Origin: Cryptomeria japonica
Taxonomy: Eukaryota > Streptophyta > Pinopsida > Cupressales > Cupressaceae
Length of the DNA: 64,000 nt
Reading direction: 5' to 3'
Assembly (NCBI RefSeq): GCF_030272615.1
Contig: NC_081406.1
Coordinates: 263,216,624-263,280,623, forward strand
The stretch's first letter is position 1. Every line of letters starts with the position of its first letter. The translations under genes and the position numbers were made by a program. Positions 22,023-31,812 of the stretch are shown in pieces. Under the pieces are notes generated by a model. It had not been told where the DNA came from, did not search any database, and saw nothing but the letters and a program-made list of their open reading frames with translations.

Positions 22023-22713
22023 TGATGCAAAAGCATCCCTGGTTCTTGACAATCTTGCATCACCCAAAAATATTTCTTTTCAGTTTCTTTGTTCTTTTTA
22101 GCAATTTTGTTTCTGAGAGTTACTGGATTCCTTGACGTTGATCATTTCTCTTGCGGAGCTAGATTTGAACTTCATTCTTGTTCATCTTTCTTGTTCTGGA
22201 ACCGTGTTTCATTTGGATCTCTTTCCAGCAAGTTATTGCTTTTGGATTGGCTGGCAATTTTTTGTTTTCTCGGATGCTTGAGCTTAACAGCTAGTTGGTG
22301 TTCTCGGACCTTGCGGAGCAATTCCTTGATTTGTGGAGCTAACTTATCATGTGTGGGATGATCTTCGATGCCTGACCAACCCTCTTGTTGGTCCACACTT
22401 CATGGTGATTCTCTTCTGGAGGATTTTCATCTCATCTTTGGGCCAACCTATCTACACGTTTCATTTTCCTTTTTGGGGGGAATGTGATCTTTCTTGGCTG
22501 ACCCGGATGTTTTTGGATGCTATATAATGATGTATTTGATCGTAGTAGATTATGAGGAGGAATATAGGATAGTAGATGGCAATTTGAATCCAATGTTTGC
22601 TTCCAGATTTATGCATATGGATGTATTTTTGTAATAAGGCAGTTGCATGCATGTAAGCCGAATATTACTGACAATTTCATTTGAATCAATGAATCGATCC
22701 ATGATTCATGCCT

Positions 22714-22770
<57 letters not shown>

Positions 22771-22842
22771 TTGTATTATGTTGTTTTGATCTTGCTACAT
22801 GGACCAGACTTCCTCTTTGGGGATTCTCCCTGAGGTAGACCA
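22023..22842 (-). repeat. First LTR-like repeat of the small element
   Basis: Similar to 22,904-23,677 throughout; longer because of a 52-bp CT microsatellite (22,716-22,767). Both copies contain a minus-strand frame reading DHPTHDKLAPQIKE and EHQLAVKLKHPRK (22,396-22,172 here). I do not recognise the protein. Conservation between the two repeats follows from their common origin and does not show coding function. Confidence 0.6.
22716..22767. repeat. (CT)n microsatellite
   Basis: 26 uninterrupted CT units inside the first repeat; the second repeat has only a short CT run at 23,587-23,597. Confidence 0.95.
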
Positions 22843-22903
22843 TCATGGTTTTCCTCTAGCCCTTGCAAAGTGAGGGACTCACTTTTCATTAACCCTGAAT
22901 GTC

Positions 22904-23677
22904 TGATGCAGGAGCATCCTTGGTTCTTGGAAATCTTGCATCACCCAAAAATATTTCCTTTCAGTTTCTTTGTTCTTTTCAACAGTTTTGTTTCTGAGAG
23001 TTACTGGATACCTTGGCATTGATCATTTCTCTTGTGGATCTGGATTTGAGCTTCATTCTTGTTCATCTTTCTTGTTCTGGCACCGCGTTTCATTTGGATC
23101 TCTTTCCGGCAAGTTATCACTTCCGGATTGACTGACAATTTTGGTTTTCTCGGATGCTTGAGCTTAACAGCTAGCTGGTGTTCCCAGACCTTGCGAAGAA
23201 ATTCCTTGATTTGTGGAGCTAACTTATCATGTGTGGGATGATCTTTGATGCCTGACTGACCATCTTGTTGGTCCACGCTTCGTTTCTGAAAGATTTTCAT
23301 CTCATCTTTGGGCCGACCTATCTACATGTTTCATTTTCTTTTCTTTGGGGAATGTGATCTTTTTTGGGCAACCCGGATGTTCCTGGATGCTATATAATTA
23401 TGTATTTAATCGTAGCAGATTATCAAGAGGAATATAGGATAGTAGATGGTAATTTGAATCCGATGTTTGCTTTCAGATTGATGCATATGGATGTATTTTT
23501 GTAATAACACAGTTGTCTGCATGTAAGTTGAATGTTACTGTAAGTTGCATTTGAATCAATTAATTGATCCATGCCTGATCTGGAATTCTCTCTCTCTTGT
23601 GTTGTACTGTGTTGTTTTGATCTTGCTGCATGAACCAGACTTCCTCTTGGGGGATTCTCCTATCTATGGTTGCACCA
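22904..23677 (-). repeat. Second LTR-like repeat of the small element
   Basis: TGATGCAGGAGCATCCTTGG to GGTTGCACCA, colinear with 22,023-22,842. It contains the same minus-strand peptide frame (about 23,300-23,001) with LAPQIKEFLRKVWEHQLAV. Confidence 0.6.
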
Positions 23678-23681
23678 GATG

Positions 23682-25230
23682 TGAAGGAAGGTATCCATCA
23701 GTTCGAAGGAAGCCCTAACTGTTCGAGGAAGACCTAAGGAAAAAGGTAAGAAGAACGAAAAGCGCAATAAGTCCAAATCCAAAGGGAGATCCAAATCTCC
23801 TGGAAAGTCTAAATTCATATTTTGGCATTGTGGTAAACCGGGATACATTCGTAAGGACTGCAAAGAAAAAAAGAAGAAAAAGAAGAAGTTTGATTCTGAT
23901 TTTGAGTTTGAGAAGGAAGATGGTGATGCATTCATTATAAATTTGGCTACTCATGTAAGTAATGATGCATGGTTAATTGACTCAGGTGCATCTTTTCATA
24001 TGACTTCCAATAAAGATTGGTTTTCTGAATATGAAAAATTTAATGGAGGTAAGGTGTACTTGGGTGATGATTCACATTTAGACATTGTTGGTCGAGGTAA
24101 AGTTAGAATTAGGTTTCCTAATGGTAGAATAAAAAGGATTAACAATGTGTTGCATATCCTTGGATTAAAACAAAATTTACTATCTATGAGCAAACTGATG
24201 GATGCGTGTGTGCAGGTAGTCTTTTCTGATGCAAGATGTAAGATGATTAAGGGTGTTATGGTGATTGCTAGAGGTGTTAGGTTCGACACTTTGTATAAGC
24301 TAGAGGCATACACTATTGAGTGTAATAGCACTTTTGTAAAAATAAAATTTGTGGATACTTTGTAGGAAGACTTGAGGGTTTCTCCTTTAGCGGATGGACA
24401 TGGCTTTTGGGTGCCTGAGGGTGCTCTTTCTTTTGAAGAAAAATTACCTACAAAGAATACTATGTTATGGCACCAGAGACTTGGCCACATTGAAGAAAAG
24501 GGTCTAAAGACCTTGAAAAATAAAAACCTTGTTGAAGGTTGGAATGATTGTAATCTTAACTTTGATTTCTGTGAGCATTGCATTTATGGAAAATAAAACC
24601 ACATTCAGTTTTGCTCGAGTTCTCATAAATTTTGTGGTGTTTTGGATCTTATTCATTCTGATGTGTTTGGTTTTGTAGATGTTCTGTAGATTGAAAAATA
24701 CACATATTATGTTTTATTTATTGATGATTTTAGTAGGACATGGGTATACTTTCTAATGAGTTGCAGATTGGAAAGAAAATTAAATGTGAGGACTGATAAT
24801 AATAGTGAATTTTTCTCTAATGATTTTGATAGATTCTGTAAAGACTGTGGTATTAATAGATAGAAGACAACGTCGTATTCTCCACAACAGAATGGGGTTG
24901 CAGAAAGAATGAACAAGACACTTATGGAGAATGCTAGGATTATGCTAAGTGGTGTTGGTCTAGAACAAAAATTTTGGGTTGAAGTTGTTGCGATTGCTTG
25001 CTACCTGATTAACAGGTCTCCTACATTAGCTCTTGTTGATAAAATTCCTATGGAAGCATGGTCGGGTCACAAGCCTTCATTGACACATCTTAGATTTTCT
25101 GGTTGTGAGGCATATGCAAATGTGCCAAAGGAGAAACAACAAAGTTGGAGAACAAGGTTGTGAAATTTATTTTCATCGGTTACAGTTATGGTGTGAAAGG
25201 ATACAAGCTTTGGGACCTTGTTACATAAAA
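23682..25230 (+). pseudogene. Copia gag C-terminus, protease and integrase
   Basis: In frame with gag after removal of the insertion: LTVRGRPKEKGKK, a basic region, and a zinc knuckle WHCGKPGYIRKDC with its first Cys lost. The protease WLIDSGASFHMTSNKDWF (about 23,970) retains D-S-G. After a stop at 24,363, the integrase zinc region LWHQRLGH...CEHCIYGK (24,466-24,595) is followed by the core: LIHSDVFG, YYVLFIDDFSR, a deletion of about 25 residues after VYFL, VRTDNNSEF, SPQQNGVAERMNKTL and FWVEVVAIACYLINRSP. The two catalytic Asp and the Glu positions are recognisable. Stops at 24,596 and later plus the deletion inactivate it. Confidence 0.85.
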
Positions 25231-26230
25231 GGTAATTCATAGTAGAAGTGTTATTTTTAGAGAAATTAAGTCTCCTTCTTTTATATTCTAGCCAGAGAAA
25301 ACTAAGTAGAAAGATATAATTCAATTCCCTTCTACGTCTGAGAGAGTTGAATCAAGACCCCTTGATAGGCAAGAAGTTGAGGAGAGCTTGTCTAGCTCTG
25401 AATCTTCAAAAGAGGAAGAAGAACCTCCAAGTCAGCTTGTTCGAGGGTCTATAAGACATAGACAACAACCTGAAAGGTATTCACCTGATGATTGGAGATG
25501 TATTGTTGCTTTGAATACTAATGTGGATGAGCCTAGATCTATAGAAGAGACATTAGGTATGAATGATGTAGAATTGTGAAAGACTGCTATGGAAGAAGAA
25601 ATAGCAGCTTTGAAAAAGAATGATAAATGAGATCTTGTACCATTTCCTGAAGGACAAAATCTTGTTGGTATCAAATGGGTGTTCAAGAAAAAGATTGGTT
25701 CAGATGGAAGCATTGAGAAATATAAAGAAAGATTGCAAAAGGCTACTCTTAGGTTGAGGGTGTTGATTATGGTGAGATATTTTCTCCTATTGCAAAAATG
25801 GCATCCATTAGAATTTTGCTTTCGCTTTTTGTTGCTTATGATTTAGAGGTTGAGAAAATGGATGTGAAAATTGCCTTCCTTCATGGTGATTTGGAGGAGG
25901 ATATTTATATGACACGGCTAGAGCACTATGTGGTGATAGGTAAAAGCAATTTGGTCTGTAAATTAAAGAAATGTTTGTATGGCCTCAAACAGAGTCATAG
26001 GATGTGGTACCAAAAATTTGATACATATGTGTTTTGTTTGGGATTTGAGTGTTCTAAATTAGATCATTGTGTTTATTATAAATCTGATGGTGATCATTTC
26101 TTGTACATTGCATTGTATGTTGATGATATGTTATTTATTAGTAAAGGGAAAGGTATGATTTCAGAACTAAAGTCTTAGCTCACTGCTAAATTTGAAATGA
26201 AAGATCTTGGTGCAGCAAAACACATTCTTG
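25231..26230 (+). pseudogene. Copia reverse transcriptase, 5' part
   Basis: After a linker (SIRHRQQPERYSPDDW) the RT begins, in shifting frames: GIKWVFKKKIGSDGSIEKYK, KMASIRILLSLF, KMDVKIAFLHGDLEEDIYM, LKKCLYGLKQSHRMWYQKFD, and the catalytic YVDDML near 26,115. The frame ends FEMKDLGAAKHIL at 26,229, well before the end of RT, where the CACTA-type terminus begins. RNase H and the 3' LTR are absent from the window. Confidence 0.8.
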
Positions 26231-27050
26231 CACTAGTACATTTGGAGCGATTTTCCAACGAGCATTTCCGACAAGCTATGGAATTTGTTTTGTTTTGTCA
26301 AATTACTTTTTTCTTTTCAAAAAATACCACATGTTCATCGGAATTCTGACGTGTTAAAATTTCCCGTCGGAATTCAGATGAAAAATTGACGAACATTTCC
26401 GGCCGGCTATGGGATTTCTTTTGTTTTATCAAATTTTTTTTTTAAAAAGTATTCCTTGTGTTCATTGGAGTTCAGACTTGTTGAAATTTCACGTCAGCAT
26501 CCCGACGAACATGAATTTTATTGATCGGCATATGTTGGTCCAATGATTTTCACAACCTCTTGATTTCTTCTTACTCATCGAGATAACATTAGTCGATGAC
26601 CTCTCTTCCTGCTAATCAGTGTGAGTTATCCCACTAGTCTCATCGGGCATCGGGATAGCTTAAAATGTGTTCAGGCAATGAGCATAATTTCCCCGATGTC
26701 TTTTCCCTCGACGTAGCTCCTCCCGATACGTTATGTCTCTTGAGCATAAACTTTGACCCTTTATCACCGTAACATTTGCTGATGCGTTTTACTTTTGCCA
26801 GTGTCTAGCAGGATAAGTCGTACCGATAGCATCATCGACTATCAGCAATACAAGATTTCTCCATTGCTGCTAGTGTGCGTTCTGCCGATGGACTTCATTG
26901 GTGTGTATTATATCCCGATCACATGCTTCTACTTGTATATTACCATCGGGTTGACTTTTGCCAATAGCGCAAATTTTATATTTTAACATCAAAATTCTGA
27001 CGAACACGTGGTATTTTTTTTTTTTAAAGTAATCACGTGCCATCAGTATA
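26231..27050. repeat. CACTA terminus and subterminal repeat cluster
   Basis: After CACTAGTAC, two imperfect copies of a block occur (TTTTCCAACGAGCATTTCC at 26,251; ATTGACGAACATTTCC at 26,383). CATCGG, ATCGGG, CCGATG and CCCGAT words then recur through to 27,000. No gene is visible. Confidence 0.5.
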
Positions 27051-27310
27051 CGTAGGCTTAGGGTGCGAAAATTAGGAGGAAGCAGGCACAATTGTTGTAG
27101 ATAGATGCTCGGCAACAATTGTACAAGAGGTTGGTCCTTTCGTTCTTGTCATCAAGATTTTTTTGCAAGTTCCTTTGCTTTCCTTGCATTCTCTTGTTCA
27201 CTTTGTTTAATGGTATCGACTTTGGCAAAATATGGATCCTCAACCTCCTTAACCTCTCCATTCTGCGGTTGCCAGTTATAAAGACAAGTCGCTGGACATA
27301 CCAATCTCCC
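27051..27310 (-). pseudogene. Fusion fragment: SPT6 tail plus unknown segment, copy 1
   Basis: Minus-strand text QRLVFITGNRRMERLRRLR, near-identical to 27,600-27,830. The RLVFI part is the end of the SPT6 piece; what follows (another frame reads ENPYFAKADTIKQSEQENAR in copy 2) is unrecognised. The two copies lie about 540 bp apart. Confidence 0.5.
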
Positions 27311-27620
27311 TAGTTATGATTCACTATATTTTTGTCATCAAAATATTTAGGTCTTAAAAATATTTAATATCATCTGAGATTGACCTGTCACAAGGAAATC
27401 CATACATCCGATAAATTAGCTTTATTATCCATTCCTCAAATTTGATATAATTTAATCTTGTGTAATGAGAATCCCAAACAAAAGTCCATAATTGAATAGG
27501 TTGCTCCTCCCCTTGGTTTGTTTCTGATGTTAAGCTTCAATTCCTCGGTCCACATACCCCTAAAACGTCCATAGAATAAGATTAAATGCATCAATAATGA
27601 GTAAAACTTAAAATTAAGGC
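27311..27620 (-). pseudogene. Partial copy of the unidentified gene at 57.9-60.8 kb
   Basis: Nucleotide-level match to 59,709-60,020: CCAATCTCC, AGTTATGATTCAC, TCAAA...TTTAGG, CACATACCC and TAAATGCATCAA follow in the same order. The minus frame reads LLMHLILFYGRFRGMWTEEL, matching the other copy's LLMHLVLFYGRFKGMW. Stops and indels disrupt it. Confidence 0.65.
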
Positions 27621-27822
27621 AATTATTAGGGCACAATTGCTGCAGATAGATGTTCGGCGGCAACTATACAAGAGGTTGGTCCTTTCATTCTTGTCATCAA
27701 GATTTTTGTGCAAGTTCCTTTGCTTTCCTTGCATTCTCTTGTTCACTTTGTTTAATGGTATCTGCTTTGGCAAAATATGGATTCTCAACCTCCTTAACCT
27801 CTCCATTATGCGGTTGCCAGTT
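27621..27822 (-). pseudogene. Unknown fused segment, copy 2
   Basis: Near-identical to 27,085-27,300 (AAGATTTTTGTGCAAGTTCC here, AAGATTTTTTTGCAAGTTCC there). It is joined at its right end to SPT6-derived sequence. The minus frame VENPYFAKADTIKQSEQ is hydrophilic and I cannot assign it. Confidence 0.5.
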
Positions 27823-29324
27823 ATAAAGACAAGTTGCTTCATAGCTTCTAGAGGGGTGAACAATTCTCTGCAACTGTAAACCCTTCCAACCCTCAAAATA
27901 GCCCTTTGTATGGAAGCAACTTATATACAATTATTTAGGACTCTACGAGTAGTTGCTTGTACAATTTTCCCCACTGAAAGGGTCTCTTCATTTTCTCCAG
28001 TTAGTAAATAAAATTCCTCATCCTAGGATGGCTCTTTATATGGTGTTCGCCAATCCTTAAATCCATGTACCAATTCAATCTTTATTTTAGTAAGAGTTTC
28101 TCGCTTTTTATTGGATGTGTGTTGTTCCACACTTCTAGCATATTCATCAATATCTAGGGCCTTTAACACATGGAGATATTTTTTGACATGTTCAACTGCC
28201 ATTTCTTGTGTTTCCTCATTCATATCATCTATATGTTGTCCTGCATCTTCACAGTATACATCCTCAGCCATTTTTTTAGCTAGTTCATATGACTCTGGAT
28301 GAAATCTAGTATCATCCAATGGATCCATAACATGGTTCCTAGAAGTTGCTTGCCCGATCCCTCTAACCCTTAAAAAACCAACAAGATTTATAAAGACAAG
28401 TCACTTCATAGCTTCTAGAGGGGTCAACAATTCTCTGCGACTATAAGTCCTCAAAATAGCCCTTTGTATGGAAGCAACTTTTATACAATCATTTAGGACT
28501 CTACAAGAAGTTGCTTGTACAATTTTCCCCACTGAAAGGGTCTCTTCATTTTCTCCAGCTAGTAGATAAAATTCCTCATCCTGAGATGGCTCTTTATATG
28601 GTGTTCGCCAATCCTTAAATCCATGTACCAATTCAATCTTTATGTTAGCGAGAGTTTCCCACTTTTTATTGGATCTTCGTTGTTCCATACTTCTAGCATA
28701 TTCATCAATATCTAGGGCCTTTAACACATGGGGATATTTTTTGACATGTTCAACTTCCATTTCTTGTGTTTCCTCCTCGATCTCATCTATATGTTGTCAT
28801 GCATCTTCACAGTATACGTCCTCGACGATTTTTTTGGCTAGTTCATATGACTCTGGATGAATTCTAGTATCATCCAATGGATCCATAACATGGTTCCCAG
28901 AAGTTGCTTTCTCGATTCCTCTAACCCTTAAAAAAATAATAGCATTTATAAAGACAAGTCACTTCATAGCTTCTAGAGGGGTCAACAATTCTCTGTGACT
29001 GTAAACCCTTCCAGCCCTCCAAATAGCCCTTTGTATGGAAGCAACTTTTCTAGGTCTAAGGCTAGCTACAAATTGTAGAGGAGAAAACATCCATTCATGT
29101 GATGTTGCTAGGTTTATGTCAACACCAACTTGGTTGGTTACTATAATCATTACCTGTTTGACAACTTCATACTTATCATCTGAACTAAGGAAATGTTCCA
29201 GTGAATGAAGCTTCAATGATAATATCTCTTTGCCAGGACCACATAATGTTGCAACCATGGCCAATGGATTCAGAAGATACCGACCAAGAGCCACAGCATG
29301 CCTCACAATCCCATAAATTTTTCC
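27823..29324 (-). pseudogene. SPT6-like: Tandem-fused fragments of an SPT6-like gene
   Basis: One minus-strand frame runs from 29,324 to 27,823 with only in-frame stops. It starts AVALGRYLLNPLAMVATLCG, GPGKEI and TNQVGVDINLATSHEWMFSP (end of the YqgF-like and start of the helix-hairpin-helix region of the elongation factor SPT6), then FLRVRG, MDPLDDTRIHPESYELAKK, HVLKALDIDEYA, GFKDWRTPYKEPSQDEEFYL and VGKIVQAT (start of the S1 domain). It then jumps back to VASIQRAI, and the HhH-to-S1 piece repeats once more before a third start. SPT6 is a histone chaperone travelling with RNA polymerase II. A TGTGTAG acceptor-like site borders the first piece at 29,325; no intron is apparent inside. This is a captured fragment, not a working gene. 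Confidence 0.85.
27829..29040. repeat. Tandem duplication of 560-570 bp within the SPT6 capture
   Basis: The block CTTCATAGCTTCTAGAGGGG occurs at about 27,837, 28,406 and 28,966, with colinear sequence between copies. Two full copies and one partial copy are present. Confidence 0.85.
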
Positions 29325-30234
29325 CTACACATTAAATTCACCATCATAAAACACAAGGCAAAATGAGTCCTAATGGATATTGGTTCTATCATGCAGAATC
29401 ATTTTGAGTTGGAGGCTTGAAATATGAATAATTTATCTCATTTTATTTGTTAGTTGTGTATTTTGTTATGGGTTAATTGAAATCTGGGTATTGTATAGAA
29501 CTTTAAAAGAAAGTAGAATCTAATCAAACACTATATTTCATTTGATGTTATCAATAATTTTGACTAGTTTTCTTCATAATGTGTATCTTGTATAGTTTAT
29601 CTTAATATTGTCTTTCTTGTATCTTGTAGCAGTTTTGGAAGAATTGTCATAACTTTCATTTGAACCGTTGGATCTTTTTATAAATTGGAGGATAAGTCTA
29701 TAACAATGATATCAAGAGACTAACCAGAGCGATTGGCTTCATTACAAGGTAAGGGAAGCCTTTTTTATGTTTGTCTTCCTCAAAGTATGGTTGGTGTCTA
29801 TTAAGTTGTTGTCTTGTAAGGGTGTTTTGAAGATTGAGAAGAGACTTTTGATGGGTATTAATCCCATTGTTGTCAAGTATGCCTAATTGGAATTGAATGT
29901 TTCCAAGGTTTATGTGCATTAGAGGGAAAATGATTCCTGAGATTGTCACTTCAATTAAATAATTATTGAAAACTTTGAATTGCTTGCTTGTAAATGAATG
30001 CTTTAAATAAAAGGTTACTTTATTATAAGTATGATTTCCTAAATAAGATTACTCTAAAAACACCTAATTAAATTATTTTTAAACAATAGTAGACCAATGC
30101 CTTCACCCTTCACATAATGTTGTAGTTAGTCTTACTGAATTTAACTTTTATTTGAAAGACCAATAAGACAGAATGAAGTTTGACATCCAATCATTCAAAC
30201 TGATAATCAAACTGAAACTTAACCCAAACTATAA
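29325..30234. other. Non-coding DNA between the SPT6 capture and the LTR array
   Basis: AT-rich; no protein-like frame. Near the right end, AATCAAACTGAAACTTAACC (30,203) resembles ATTCAAACTGAAACCTAATT at 57,413, just beyond the other side of the LTR array. The flanks of the array therefore share sequence. Confidence 0.4.
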
Positions 30235-30851
30235 TGCTTATTCCCTCTCCTCTCAACCTATCTCACATTGACACTTGTCATCTTGGGATTGGGTTGAAAA
30301 CCCTCACATAGATTTGAAATCATTCAATCCTGACCCTTGTTGAGATTACTCAATCTCAACCATCCATTGCTCCATTTTTCCTATAAATAGAGCCCATTTC
30401 TTCATAATCCAGATCCTGAAAACTTGTATGCATTTAACCTATAGGCATTTTAAGAGAGCATTTAGCATAGCAAACTCATGTATTGTCATTTTGGTTAAAA
30501 ATATATCATTTTAGCATCAATAGCATAATATTAGCTTTTCATTTCATATTTGGAGCACAATACTACAATCTCAATCCTCCATAAGCATCCATAGTGCAAA
30601 AAGCTGCTAAAAGCTACACTATTTTGGAACTTGGACAGGAGAGGAACAAGGGAGAAGAATCTAAGAGCATGTTAGGAGGTATTTGGAGATGCCTCATCAT
30701 ATTTGCTTCCTTAGTTAAATATGCTTTCATGTTTTTAGTATCTCTCTTGGTATGCCTTTTTAGATTAGTTTTTGATTGACTAACACTAATGATTTTCTAG
30801 TTTCTTGTGTTCTTTGTCATTGACTAACCTTGTCCATATAGGAGGGCATCA
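30235..30851 (+). repeat. LTR1 of the Tat/PMD array, 5'-truncated
   Basis: Colinear with the last 617 bp of LTR2-LTR4, ending GGAGGGCATCA. Homology starts abruptly at ATGCTTATTCCCTCTCC, about 150 bp before the TATA box, so some 770 bp of U3 are gone. Confidence 0.85.
30381..30390 (+). promoter_or_regulatory. LTR TATA box
   Basis: CTATAAATAG in LTR1. The same site is CTATAAATAG at 47,772 (LTR2), TTATAAATAG at 52,281 (LTR3) and CTATAAACAG at 56,781 (LTR4). It probably drives the sense transcript. Confidence 0.6.
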
Positions 30852-31270
30852 TTTGGTGAACCCGACGTGAATCGAACACGCAACCTTCTGATACTATAGT
30901 GTAGCCTGCACCACCAGATCCGTCTCTCCATGGAGGCCTCATCGAACCCCCACTCCCTCCTGCATCCCCTGATCTCTCCCGTCGTAGAGGACCCATCACA
31001 CCCCCACTGCTCTGCGCCCTCTGCGATCGCTCTGATCTGGCCTGCTGCATCTGAGAATAGCTGAGAGCTTGCTGACTAACTGGCACAACCTGCTCATATA
31101 AACCCCGCCAGTACTCTATCTCTGCCTATGCTCGTCGCATCTCCCTCATCACCTCCCCTATAGGACCCTGTGCCCCTACTCCAACTCAGACTCTCTCCTG
31201 TAGCTCAGCCAATCTCTCAACTACACTATCCCTCTCCCACAGCACCACCGCCAGCTCTGCCTCTCGTCCA
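30817..31270 (-). pseudogene. 3'-terminal fragment of the PMD gene next to the PBS
   Basis: On the minus strand it reads YEQVVPVSQQALSYSQM, then RSQRAQSSGGVMGPLRRERS and GSMRPPWRDGSGGAGYTIV, ending in the PBS and LTR. It matches the last ~120 codons of the genes at 48-50 and 52-55 kb, and matches 43,807-44,160. Homology stops at about 31,270 and the AGCGCTWTTG array begins. It is a second, partial copy of the PMD 3' end in direct orientation to the full gene 13 kb away. Confidence 0.8.
30854..30892 (+). other. 39-nt primer-binding site matching the tRNA-Trp 3' half
   Basis: Starts TGGTGAACCCGACGTGAATC two bases after the LTR and ends CAACCTTCTGAT. Its reverse complement equals plant tRNA-Trp(CCA) from about nucleotide 38 in the anticodon loop to the 3' CCA, by my knowledge of that tRNA. 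Normal PBSs match 12-18 nt. The same site is at 48,245-48,283 (a few CpG-type changes) and 52,754-52,792 (intact). Confidence 0.8.
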
Positions 31271-31271
31271 A

Positions 31272-31465
31272 ATTGTTCTTAGCGTTATTGTTCTTACAAT
31301 AGTGCTATTGTCCAAATTTCAGCGCTTTTGGACTTGTTTTGGCGCGTTTGTCGTTAGTTTGGCGCTATTGAAAACTTTCAGCGCTTTTGCCTCTCTGTCT
31401 TTCCCATTCTTTAAGCGCTTTTGTGTTAAATAGCGCCTCTGTTCAAACACAGACTAGCGCTATTG
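31272..31465 (+). promoter_or_regulatory. AGCGCTWTTG motif array, upstream of gag
   Basis: About nine sites in 190 bp: TAGCGTTATTG, TAGTGCTATTG, CAGCGCTTTTG, GGCGCTATTG, CAGCGCTTTTG, AAGCGCTTTTG, TAGCGCCTCTG, TAGCGCTATTG and variants. All have the TTG side to the right, pointing toward gag. Variants look like CpG decay of AGCGCT. The function is unknown. Confidence 0.75.
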
Positions 31466-31601
31466 TAACAGAGTGTCGTAAAAATCACCTTGTAACCAAA
31501 AAAGTGAAAATTTTAGGCTTGTGGAAGCCCCCCCTTGGACATCGATTTTACTAACACATTGTTGTTTCTACAGGTTAAAACTCACCATTAAAAACCACAA
31601 A

Positions 31602-31812
31602 CTTGTCTTTTGGTGCATTAAAACTTGAAAAAAACAAAATTGTATTGCTTTCTAGTTAGGATAACTTGTCTTTTGGTGCATTAAAACTTTAAAAACACAA
31701 AATTTTATTGCTTTCTAGTTAGGATAACTTGTCTTTTGGTGCATTTAAAACTTGAAAAACACAAAATTTTATTGCTTTCTAGTTAGGATCACTTGTCTTT
31801 TGGTGCTTAAAA
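31602..31812 (+). repeat. 63-bp tandem repeat in the Tat leader
   Basis: CTTGTCTTTTGGTGCATTAA starts at 31,602, 31,665, 31,728 and (partial) 31,792; three and a third copies at high identity, each ending TTGCTTTCTAGTTAGGATAA. Confidence 0.9.

Larger units (their letters stand above)
22023..23677 (-). mobile_element. Small LTR-like element (two 0.8 kb direct repeats, about 60-bp interior)
   Basis: A 1,655-bp insertion in copia gag starts TG, ends CA and is flanked by 5-bp GATGT. It consists almost only of two direct repeats (22,023-22,842 and 22,904-23,677) separated by about 61 bp. On the minus strand the spacer ends with AGGGCTAGAGGAAAACCATGA just before the next repeat, which could serve as a PPT; no clear PBS is visible. 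It resembles TRIM/SMART small LTR elements, but with an unusually short interior. A tandem duplication of another element type is the alternative. Confidence 0.55.
19419..26230 (+). mobile_element. Plus-strand Ty1/copia element, 3'-truncated
   Basis: 5' LTR (start uncertain), PBS, gag, protease, integrase and the first part of reverse transcriptase are present in the copia order. The element stops at 26,230 in the middle of RT, where CACTA-like sequence begins. The gag and integrase frames carry stops, and two other insertions sit inside the element (20,183-21,134 and 22,023-23,677). The 3' LTR is not in the window. Confidence 0.8.

Noticed and set aside
27823-29324. Functional SPT6 gene
   Set aside because: Only the middle of the protein is present, repeated, with stops and abnormal junctions; the N-terminal and SH2 regions are missing.
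30854-30892. tRNA-Trp gene or pseudogene
   Set aside because: Only the 3' half is present, it follows each LTR end at the same 2-nt distance in three copies, and it contains the CCA end that nuclear tRNA genes do not encode. A PBS explains it better.
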